Shown piece by piece: positions 49,685-57,169 of a stretch of 64,000 bases of DNA. Origin of the DNA: Dokdonia donghaensis DSW-1 (lineage in GTDB: Bacteria; Bacteroidota; Bacteroidia; Flavobacteriales; Flavobacteriaceae); the NCBI RefSeq assembly GCF_001653755.1, contig NZ_CP015125.1:1869501-1933500 (forward strand), given 5' to 3'. The translations under genes and the position numbers were made by a program. The number at the start of each line of letters is the position of its first letter. The stretch's first letter is position 1. The notes beneath the pieces were generated by a model, which did not search any database, had not been told where the DNA came from, and saw nothing but the letters and a program-made list of their open reading frames with translations.

Positions 49685-51646
49685 TTATCTCACAATGAGT
49701 TTACGTGTTGTGGCTGTTGTACTTGTCATCACTTTTAAAATATATACACCGCTAGGTAGATTATGAATTATAGGGCTACCACTCTGAAAGTTATCTTTAT
49801 AAACCTCACGACCTAGAGTGTCAAAAAAGAATATCTCACCAGTTTCTTGAGGGGTAGTTATAGTAATTGCAACAGAAGATGGGTTAGGATATATAGTCAT
49901 ATCACTAAGCTCATTATCTTCAACCCCCAGCGGATTAGTCCACTGCTCACCTATGTTTGTACCCCAGATATACTCAACAAGGTCTGGCATATCTATAAAG
50001 GGATTACGATTAAACTGCCAGTTGTAAATAACGTTATTACGATTCATCTCATAATCATCTGGTGGGTCGTTGCGGTGCCAGTCTAGTAAAATATCTAGGT
50101 CACCTAGTGCTCCCACAGTCGTATTTGCAGGATTGCCAGATACGACGTCAATCCCATTATAGCGTATGGTTAAGAAAAAGATACTACGCGCTACATCACC
50201 ATAAAAACTACCTTGATTACCTGTAGGGCCATTATACTCGCCGTAGTCTTGGTTACTGCGAGAGCTATTTTCTGGCCCATCTGCTGCACGCAGTGCGTGG
50301 GCATCACTATTTGCGTGGCGTAGTGAGTCTGCCTTTGTGGTTGTAAAAATATCTATACCGTCTGCTACTTGATCATACTCTATATCATTAAAACCTCCCC
50401 GCGATCGTGGGTAGGTGTGCTCTCTGTTCCATAAGCCCTCGTTACTACCTCCAGAAGTCTGAAAATCTAGCTTAGGTCGTTGCTGCTCTGTATAAACTAG
50501 CCATACTTGATTACTGTTAAGCGGGCTTTGGTCTGCCTCTTTTAAGATATCTATAATATCAGAATAGGTTTGTGCACGTACCGTAGAAGGATCTGCTATG
50601 ATATCTTGTAGGGCTTGTACCAGTGCATCATCTGCAAGTGTGTCAATTGAGTCGTAGTAGCCATCTGGTTGTGTACTTTCTACTTGGTCATAAGTAGGAG
50701 CGAGGGGAGTACCGTATGATGCAGTTGTAAAGTCGTTATCTATGATACGTATGATAATATTATCATTTGCTCTTTTAAAACCATCTGGCATCTCGCCAAA
50801 GGTGATTTTTAGCTCCTCATCACCCTCGTCGTCTTGATCGTCTATAATTGAAATAGTAGTTTGTGCTGTAGAAGCACCTGCTGCAATGGTAACACTTGTG
50901 TTACCCGTAAAATCTGCTGAGTTAAAGCCTGCATTGTTAAGAGTAAAAGTAAATTCGGTAGTGCTGGTGACAGCTGTAGTAGTGGTGAAGTTTATTGTAA
51001 TCTCTTCACCTTCGTTATAAGCTGTTTGAGAGGTGCTAGCGCCTATAAAATTAAACAACACTCCAGATCCATCATTAAGTTGTCCTGGGGTAGGGGTTGT
51101 GACATCATATCCTCCCGTACTATTAAGTTGGATGGAGTTGCTAGATGATGCACCATTACCACCTTCGTTTATTTGTGTGCTTTCTCCTAATAGATTAAGA
51201 AGGTTTGTATCATCACTATCGTTAGTATCATAAACCAGTGCATCTACAAGATTTGCTGTGGTAGCAAGTGTACCTTCGGGAAAGTCTTGTTCGTCTCCCT
51301 GATATATTGCAACGGCATCTGCACCGTTTTGTATCGTATTATCAAACAGTATAAAATCTGGAACAGGCACCACATTATTACTACCTATAAGTACAATACC
51401 ATTTACATCTGCCACAAGGCCATCTAGATCAAGTGCAAAGTAGCTACTATCACCGCCACTACTAGATCCATTAAATAAAACAAGTACATAGCCGTCTAGA
51501 GAAGCTTCTGGAGTGGTAAGTAGTTCTATAAACTCTTGATCATCTGTACTAGGTGTATCTGCATCAAGTTCATTTATAGTGACCTGCGCTATTAAAGGAT
51601 TATAGCAAATAGAAATAAGAAAAGCAATGAAGTAAAAATGTTTCAT
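49685..51646 (-). CDS. T9SS-secreted endonuclease I with lamin-tail and Calx-beta domains
   Basis: 653-residue secreted nuclease. Signal peptide MKHFYFIAFLISICYNPLIAQ. Then a lamin-tail-like domain (about 22-195: VTINELDADTPSTDDQEFIELLT), a Calx-beta domain (about 200-310: NEGEEITINFTT...DDEGDEEL), and an EndA/NucM-type endonuclease I domain (about 320-560) with the catalytic signature GLWNREHTYPRSRGG and ADSLRHANSDAHALRAADG. A type A T9SS sorting tail follows (MTIYPNPSSVAITIT...GVYILKVMTS...KLIVR). It should digest extracellular DNA, supplying P or nucleosides. Confidence 0.92.
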   Translation of the reverse strand: MKHFYFIAFLISICYNPLIAQVTINELDADTPSTDDQEFIELLTTPEASLDGYVLVLFNGSSSGGDSSYFALDLDGLVADVNGIVLIGSNNVVPVPDFILFDNTIQNGADAVAIYQGDEQDFPEGTLATTANLVDALVYDTNDSDDTNLLNLLGESTQINEGGNGASSSNSIQLNSTGGYDVTTPTPGQLNDGSGVLFNFIGASTSQTAYNEGEEITINFTTTTAVTSTTEFTFTLNNAGFNSADFTGNTSVTIAAGASTAQTTISIIDDQDDEGDEELKITFGEMPDGFKRANDNIIIRIIDNDFTTASYGTPLAPTYDQVESTQPDGYYDSIDTLADDALVQALQDIIADPSTVRAQTYSDIIDILKEADQSPLNSNQVWLVYTEQQRPKLDFQTSGGSNEGLWNREHTYPRSRGGFNDIEYDQVADGIDIFTTTKADSLRHANSDAHALRAADGPENSSRSNQDYGEYNGPTGNQGSFYGDVARSIFFLTIRYNGIDVVSGNPANTTVGALGDLDILLDWHRNDPPDDYEMNRNNVIYNWQFNRNPFIDMPDLVEYIWGTNIGEQWTNPLGVEDNELSDMTIYPNPSSVAITITTPQETGEIFFFDTLGREVYKDNFQSGSPIIHNLPSGVYILKVMTSTTATTRKLIVR

Positions 51647-51665
51647 ACAAGTAATGTTGTAGATA

Positions 51666-51673
51666 CAAAATTA
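51666..51673 (-). promoter_or_regulatory. -7 box TAATTTTG of the endonuclease I gene
   Basis: Perfect TAnnTTTG on the minus strand, 19 bp upstream of the start codon. Confidence 0.55.
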
Positions 51674-51738
51674 TTACTTCAGTGCTGTAGCTGTGTTAAG
51701 TGAGCGTTAAGTCCCAGCTCAAGAGGGTTACCAAAGCA

Positions 51739-52824
51739 CTATTTCATACCTAAGGTAAGTAAATTCTGCTCTTTGAGCTGACTTTTTGCACTTTCTATTT
51801 CTGAGTCAGTGGGTTCTTGAGGAAGTTGTAAACTTGCTCCATCTGGCTCAAAGGTAAGCTCTGTACACACTGGGAAATGATCAGATTTTATGTGATCTGT
51901 GCGTTCTAGTCTTTTTACTCTAAACTCTTGAGAGATAAAAAGGTGATCAAGAGGCCATCTCAACAGTATATTTTTCGCATTAAATGTGTTGTAAAAACCA
52001 CGGCCTATGCGGGGGTCTAGTAGTTTACTCACTTTTCTAAAGAGCGAAGTCGTTCTTGACCAAGCTACATCATTAAAATCACCCATCACAATTACAGGTA
52101 ACGTTCTTTTATTAACTGTAAATGCCGTTTTCATCATCTCAGTATCCCTGTCAGAACTCATAGGGTTGTGTTGAGGCATAGGGGGAGTAGGGTGTATGGC
52201 ATAAAGTTGTATCTGGTCATTGCTCTCTAGAGTAACTATAGCTTCCATAGAAGGTACTTCCTTATCTACAAGGTGTCTTATTTTTTTTCGCGTAAGCGGT
52301 AGTTTTGAATAAAGCAACATTCCATACGTATTACCACGCGGCTCAAGTAAATAGTATGGGTATGCAATGGACAGACGATTGTGAACGGCATTTTTCCAGA
52401 CGGTATCTGTCTCCATAAGTAATACAATGTCTGGATTATAATTTGTGACTTGTGATAGTAAGAGCTCGTGATGTGTGTTTTTTTGTAAGACGTTTGCGCT
52501 GTAAATTTTTATAGACTTGCTAGTGTCTGTAATTGTATTTTCTAGTGCTTCTGGAGCTGACAATGGTGTATAGTCATAAATCTTAATAAGCTGAAAAATA
52601 AAACAAGCAGCGAGAATACTTACAAAAATATAATCTCCTACATACTTGATATTAAAGCGTATAAAATAGGTGATAAGAGCTATAAACGTAAGCAGCGTAA
52701 GCTGTGCGTGCGGAAAGTCAAAAACACGTATCCACCAGTAGTCTATGGCTATGAGAGGGAGTAAGGTTAAGATGATGGCTATAATACCAAAACCTTGCAA
52801 GAAGTTTTTAAGTGAGAATTTCAT
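51739..52824 (-). CDS. membrane-anchored endonuclease/exonuclease/phosphatase family protein (paralogue)
   Basis: 361-residue paralogue of the protein at 35518-36591: N-terminal membrane spans (GFGIIAIILTLLPLIA, LTLLTFIALITYFI, YIFVSILAACFIFQLI), then the EEP catalytic domain. Motifs: YSANVLQKN, LMETDTVW, AIHPTPPMP, MGDFNDVAW and KSDHFPV. Substrate unknown. The two genes sit 15 kb apart on the same strand, so they look like an old duplication, not a tandem. Confidence 0.9.
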   Translation of the reverse strand: MKFSLKNFLQGFGIIAIILTLLPLIAIDYWWIRVFDFPHAQLTLLTFIALITYFIRFNIKYVGDYIFVSILAACFIFQLIKIYDYTPLSAPEALENTITDTSKSIKIYSANVLQKNTHHELLLSQVTNYNPDIVLLMETDTVWKNAVHNRLSIAYPYYLLEPRGNTYGMLLYSKLPLTRKKIRHLVDKEVPSMEAIVTLESNDQIQLYAIHPTPPMPQHNPMSSDRDTEMMKTAFTVNKRTLPVIVMGDFNDVAWSRTTSLFRKVSKLLDPRIGRGFYNTFNAKNILLRWPLDHLFISQEFRVKRLERTDHIKSDHFPVCTELTFEPDGASLQLPQEPTDSEIESAKSQLKEQNLLTLGMK

Positions 52825-52990
52825 TTAATGTGATTGGTTAGTACAGTAAAGCTAGTGATAAGCTAGCCTAAGTGTCTTAAAATCATATTAAATAGGATAG
52901 ATTTAAGATTTTAATTTTTATATAAAACAGGCTATTTGCGCCAAGTATGCATCAAGTGATGCGACGAGGTTACACGTTCTATACGTATCC

Positions 52991-53308
52991 TTATCTCAAT
53001 ACTACAGCAGTACCCATTGCAGAGATGCCTAGTTTTGTGTTTTGGCTTATAACCTCTACATCCATTGTAACTCCTACAATTGCGTGAGCTCCCATTTCTT
53101 TAGCTTTGGCTTCCAGTTTTTTAAGTACTTCCTGTTTGGCCGCATCTATTCCTTCTTCACCACTTTTATAAACTTTACTCATACTAAAAGAATCTTTAAA
53201 GCTAAGTCCCTTGGTGTCAAAAAGCTTTGCATACATAAAATCTGTAATCACACCTAAATACTGTGTGATCTCTCTACCTTGTATACTGTTTGTAGTTGTT
53301 ATAATCAT
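52991..53308 (-). CDS. YbjQ/UPF0145 family protein
   Basis: 105-residue protein with the typical GREITQYLGVITDF... start and LEAKAKEMGAHAIVGVTMDVEVI...MGTAVVL end of the heavy-metal-binding-like YbjQ family. It forms pentamers in solved structures; cellular role unclear. The 53-83 region matches the conserved helical segment (AAKQEVLKKLEAKAKEMGA). It stands alone, flanked by a palindrome copy upstream. Confidence 0.9.
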   Translation of the reverse strand: MIITTTNSIQGREITQYLGVITDFMYAKLFDTKGLSFKDSFSMSKVYKSGEEGIDAAKQEVLKKLEAKAKEMGAHAIVGVTMDVEVISQNTKLGISAMGTAVVLR

Positions 53309-53352
53309 TTATTATATGAGTTTATATGTAAGTAGCATTTAAAAGGGTTTTG

Positions 53353-53374
53353 TTACGCTTTCGCGAAAGCGTAA
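53353..53374. repeat. GCTTTCGCGAAAGC palindrome, 22-bp copy
   Basis: Between the YbjQ and pirin genes; identical over 22 bp to the copies at 4199 and 54194. Confidence 0.97.
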
Positions 53375-53400
53375 TATAAAACTATCATTGTGGCCTCTAC

Positions 53401-54114
53401 TTAAAACTGCATAGGCACCTCGATAAGTAATATTTTGGAATCAGATTGTGCTGTGATTTCTAGCTCGGCAATGTCATAAACTCCTATGGCATCACGTCTA
53501 TCTAATAGTTCGCCAGCGGCGTGGGCGCTACCTTCAAGTACAAAAATAAAAAGGCCGTTCCCTTTTTTATGTAAATTGTGTACAAGCGTTTGCTCTTGTG
53601 TAAAATCACCCATATGAAACCAAGCGTCTTGGTAAATCCATACACCCTCATCATCTTGATTTGGTGAGAGTATTTGTACAAATTCATTTTTGAGGTGATG
53701 CTCATTTATTTTCATTTGGTCATAACGAGGCGCTACTGGGCGCTGGTTAGGCATAATCCAGATTTGCAAAAACTGAACCTCGCGATCACTATTTTTATTG
53801 TACTCACTGTGATCTATTCCTGTCCCGGCACTCATCACCTGGATGTCACCCTGCTGTATCACGGTCTGGTTACCCATACTATCTTTATGCTCTAGATCAC
53901 CAGAAAGTGGGATGGATACAATCTCCATATTGAGATGCCTGTGCATATCAAAACCTCTACCAGCCGCTACGGTGTCATCATTGAGCACACGCATCGCTCC
54001 AAAGTTCATACGGTTGGGGTTATGGTAGCTTGCAAAGCTAAAGGTGTGAAAACTCTGTAGCCAGCCGTGGTTTGCGTTTCCTCGCGTGTTTGCTTTATAT
54101 AGAATCGTTTGCAT
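53401..54114 (-). CDS. pirin-family bicupin protein
   Basis: 237 residues, YhhW-like short pirin. Starts TILYKANTRGNANHGWLQSFHTFSFASYHNPNRMNFGAMRVLNDD. The cupin metal ligands are the HRHLNMEIVSIP segment (His/His) and SGDLEHKDSMGN, with GTGIDHSEYN further on. Family members have quercetin 2,3-dioxygenase activity in vitro and unclear physiological roles. The gene is flanked by palindrome copies on both sides. Confidence 0.93.
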   Translation of the reverse strand: MQTILYKANTRGNANHGWLQSFHTFSFASYHNPNRMNFGAMRVLNDDTVAAGRGFDMHRHLNMEIVSIPLSGDLEHKDSMGNQTVIQQGDIQVMSAGTGIDHSEYNKNSDREVQFLQIWIMPNQRPVAPRYDQMKINEHHLKNEFVQILSPNQDDEGVWIYQDAWFHMGDFTQEQTLVHNLHKKGNGLFIFVLEGSAHAAGELLDRRDAIGVYDIAELEITAQSDSKILLIEVPMQF

Positions 54115-54193
54115 AGGTGATAAATTAGGGATTGAGTAGCTCTATTTTCGGTTATAAAGTTACGATATGTGAACTTGTTTTTGAACGTGTTTG

Positions 54194-54215
54194 TTACGCT
54201 TTCGCGAAAGCGTAA
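54194..54215. repeat. GCTTTCGCGAAAGC palindrome, 22-bp copy
   Basis: Between the Gre factor stop and the pirin promoter region; about 840 bp from the previous copy. Confidence 0.97.
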
Positions 54216-54223
54216 ATCTCCTA

Positions 54224-54727
54224 CTACTCTACGTAGGCTATATTTTTAATAGTGAGTTTCTTCTCCTCATTACCTAGCTGAAATGTAGTTGTTTCATCCA
54301 CCTTTTTGCCAATAAGTGCTCTAGCAATAGGAGCGGTGAAAGCAATTTTTTTGTCTTTTACATTAGCTTCATCTACGCCCACAATCTGGATGGTAATAGG
54401 TTTAGGCATACCAGCGATGGTATATGTGACTGTGGCGCCAAAACGTATTTCTTCCTCATCCTTAATATGATCAAGTAGTCTTGCGCTCTGTATGCGTTCC
54501 AGTAGTAAGTTGCGTTTACCATTGAGTACGGCAAGTGCGCGCCTGCGTTCGCGCTCATCTGTTTCATCTAGGGTGGAGATTTTATGATCTAGCGTGCTAA
54601 GCTCTTCCTTGAGCTGGGTTAACCCGTGGCTAGTGACGTAGTTTGTCACACCATCTGGCAATGCTGCCCTAGGCGGAATTATAGGAGTTTCTTCTTGGTC
54701 ATCTTCTTTTACAAATCCTCTACTCAT
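54224..54727 (-). CDS. GreA/GreB-type transcript cleavage factor
   Basis: 167-residue RNA polymerase secondary-channel factor that stimulates cleavage of backtracked RNA. The N-terminal coiled coil (about 30-100: LTQLKEELSTLDHKISTLDETDERERRRALAVLNGKRNLLLERI) carries an acidic tip (LDETDERE). The C-terminal FKBP-like domain ends GVDEANVKDKKIAFTAPIARALIGKKVDE. An extra acidic N-terminus (SRGFVKEDDQEE) sets it apart from housekeeping GreA, so it is probably GreB-like. It starts 5 bp after the FAD/NAD(P) gene stop. Confidence 0.9.
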   Translation of the reverse strand: MSRGFVKEDDQEETPIIPPRAALPDGVTNYVTSHGLTQLKEELSTLDHKISTLDETDERERRRALAVLNGKRNLLLERIQSARLLDHIKDEEEIRFGATVTYTIAGMPKPITIQIVGVDEANVKDKKIAFTAPIARALIGKKVDETTTFQLGNEEKKLTIKNIAYVE

Positions 54728-54732
54728 CTTCT

Positions 54733-56472
54733 TTATTTTTCGTTCTTCATTAAGGCTATACTGCGCTCAGACCAGCTTATAGTGCGTGGTCCAAAACATT
54801 CTAAAATTGCATCTACACCTATCACACTTCCCTTAGATAGTCTGCCTAATACCGCTAGTGGCACAAAACTTTTACCTTCTGGTACTTCTATATAACCATA
54901 ATCGTCTGTGCGTATGCCTAGGTCTGTATGTTTAGGCTCAATCATCTCGTTATGTAGTAAATTTTTAATGATAGGTGTATCTACCGTAACAAGTTGTGGA
55001 GAGTCTAGAACAGCATTAAGCATTACGTCTACCGTAACGTTATTACCATTAGATTCAAGTTGCCAGCCTCTGTCTACACAAGTGATTTTTGGATTATTTA
55101 CAAAGTCAAGATCTAAAACTCCATCTTTTGCAAGTGCAATAAGTTGTTGTATGCTTTCAACTGGTGGACCGTATGAATATCGTTTTGATGCTTCATCTAG
55201 TGCAATAACTTCTGCCACTACAGCATCTGCAATTGCTGGATATGAGAACTCTCTGTAGATGGTAGGCTGGCAGTGTCGCCATACTTGACCTATAAAATAG
55301 TCGAGGCTAACCGGTGCTTCTCCTACTGCCATTTCCACCTGTAGTTGCATCATTTCTAATATGGGCGTATGGTGTGATAGGAGTAGGGGATGCGCTAGTG
55401 ATTTATTGTTGAGGTAATTTATGGTTAAGAAATAAACTTCTTCTTCGGTAAGGTCGTGCTGTATGGCTTTGTCTCCTAATTTTAAAAACAAAGGAGCCAC
55501 AACAGCTGCCATTGCTTCTAGTAGAAAGTATTGATCTTTTGCAGGGTGATCGCCGCAGGCGCCTTTATGTATCGCTTCCGCGAAAGCGTTTATAGCATCA
55601 TCACTTGGCATAAACCACTTATCTACCGCTTTATTTATAGGTTTTGGCACCATAGGAAGCCCATCTAAGGAAAAGGGGACAAACCGCTGCGGATGGTTTT
55701 CTCTAGCGTGAAAAGCTACTTCTTTAGTGTCATTATCAAGCATCTCAAAATGCGCACCGCGCTGCAAGGTGAGCGCACGTATCTGATCAATCATTGCAAG
55801 CCCAAAACCTCTAAAAGCAACTACGCTCTCTGAGGTGATGTTTGCATTTATCATTTTTTCTACGGGATAGGCTTCTGTAAATAGCAGGGCATTATCAGTT
55901 TGTGCAATGTGATTTTTCCACTCTTGCAGCTGCTCTGATAGTTCCGTATCCTGATGTCCTATTGTGAGAACCACTTCATCTATTGCAGTAACGGATGTAT
56001 TTTCTGTAATTACTGTGAATTCTGGTGCGATATAGGTGAGTTTAGTGACCGTTTCCTCAACAATCTTTAATAAATCAAACCCCTTAAGCGCAGTAGTAAT
56101 AGTCGCAAAACGAGCATTAAGGTAGGTTCCCATCTTTGCCCGTGGAGGAAACTGATCTGGATGCGTAGCTGGAGGGTTTTGTTGTTCTTCTGGTAACCAC
56201 TCCGTATATGAGGGAAATGCCGGGATGATATCATCACCTAGTTTTATTTCTGGTCTGCCAGGCAAGTCTTGTAAGGCACGCTCAGTTATATTAAGCCAGT
56301 TGCTTGCTACTTGCTCAGGATTCCATACCCAGCCAGCACCAGGATATTCAAAAGGTTCAAATAAAGTGACTTTTATTTGAGCTTCTGGGGCGTTATTGTA
56401 GAGCGCAGTAAAAAGGCTTTCAAGAGCAAAAAGTCCTCTGGGACCTCCTCCTATTATGGCGTAGTGTTTCAT
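54733..56472 (-). CDS. FAD/NAD(P)-binding oxidoreductase (NAD_binding_9-type)
   Basis: 579-residue flavoprotein. Dinucleotide-binding GGGPRGLFALESL at residues 8-20, then FEPFEYPGAGWVWNPEQVASNWLNITERA and DEVVLTIGHQDT, which match the FAD-NAD(P)-binding domain family with the GxGxxG variant GGGPRG. The substrate is not predicted; family members include ornithine/lysine N-hydroxylase-like and uncharacterised enzymes. It precedes greA/B by 5 bp on the same strand, so they are probably in one transcript. A degenerate palindrome copy lies inside (55573). Confidence 0.82.
   Translation of the reverse strand: MKHYAIIGGGPRGLFALESLFTALYNNAPEAQIKVTLFEPFEYPGAGWVWNPEQVASNWLNITERALQDLPGRPEIKLGDDIIPAFPSYTEWLPEEQQNPPATHPDQFPPRAKMGTYLNARFATITTALKGFDLLKIVEETVTKLTYIAPEFTVITENTSVTAIDEVVLTIGHQDTELSEQLQEWKNHIAQTDNALLFTEAYPVEKMINANITSESVVAFRGFGLAMIDQIRALTLQRGAHFEMLDNDTKEVAFHARENHPQRFVPFSLDGLPMVPKPINKAVDKWFMPSDDAINAFAEAIHKGACGDHPAKDQYFLLEAMAAVVAPLFLKLGDKAIQHDLTEEEVYFLTINYLNNKSLAHPLLLSHHTPILEMMQLQVEMAVGEAPVSLDYFIGQVWRHCQPTIYREFSYPAIADAVVAEVIALDEASKRYSYGPPVESIQQLIALAKDGVLDLDFVNNPKITCVDRGWQLESNGNNVTVDVMLNAVLDSPQLVTVDTPIIKNLLHNEMIEPKHTDLGIRTDDYGYIEVPEGKSFVPLAVLGRLSKGSVIGVDAILECFGPRTISWSERSIALMKNEK
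55573..55588. repeat. degenerate copy of the palindrome
   Basis: cgcttccgcgaaagcg, the same single mismatch as the copy at 891; minus-strand reading AFAEA. Confidence 0.6.
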
Positions 56473-56573
56473 AGGTTGGTTGTTATACTCACCCTTTATA
56501 AAAGGGAAAGTGTAACAAAGCTATGGCATTACTACGCTAGACGGTAGTTGTTTAAGATTGTGTTAGGAGTTAT

Positions 56574-57134
56574 TTAAGACCCCATACTGATAGTGACATC
56601 ATTTGCAAAGCGCTCGTTAATATCCACAAACCGTGTGTGCAATTCTTTAAATAAATCCATAAGCGGAAGTACAGGGCTGTTCCAGTTGTCAAATTCTAGA
56701 TGATATTTTGCTATCAACATATAATGATCATCCTCGTTTGTACCCGTAATTATAGGCTGGAAGCTATCTTCTTGAGCAATTTCTTTTAAGATTGCAATAT
56801 GGCTATTGTTTCTTAAAAACTCAGTCATTTGAGCGCAGTCGCTATTGATATTAAAGCGCTTTGATTTGCCTATAAAAAGGGATTTAATATGCGAGTTTGT
56901 AGTGAGTTCAAAAGTGTGACTCTCGGGCTGTTTTGGTAACTTCATAGAGATATGACCAGAAAATTCTTTTCCAGTGATATGAATGATATTTATCTCAGTA
57001 TCTCCTACAGGTATTTTTAATAAATACTGAACTTTAGGAAGTCGTATGCCTCCACCTATGCTAGTATCTTGATCTTGGTATAAAAAAGTACCTCCTTGCT
57101 CTGTCGCTATATTTTGAAAAAATGATTTATACAT
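56574..57134 (-). CDS. uncharacterised cytoplasmic protein
   Basis: 186 residues, no signal peptide or membrane span. Sequence features: VPVGDTEINIIHITGKEFSGHISMKLPKQPESHTFELTTNSHIKSLFIGKSKRF in the first half, and a helical C-terminal part ending LFKELHTRFVDINERFANDVTISMGS. I do not recognise a family. It lies between the FAD/NAD(P) gene and the DUF5916 gene on the same strand, with about 100 bp of gap on the FAD side. Confidence 0.7.
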   Translation of the reverse strand: MYKSFFQNIATEQGGTFLYQDQDTSIGGGIRLPKVQYLLKIPVGDTEINIIHITGKEFSGHISMKLPKQPESHTFELTTNSHIKSLFIGKSKRFNINSDCAQMTEFLRNNSHIAILKEIAQEDSFQPIITGTNEDDHYMLIAKYHLEFDNWNSPVLPLMDLFKELHTRFVDINERFANDVTISMGS

Positions 57135-57169
57135 ATCCTATATGTAGGAAAGTATTTCACTTTGTTACA

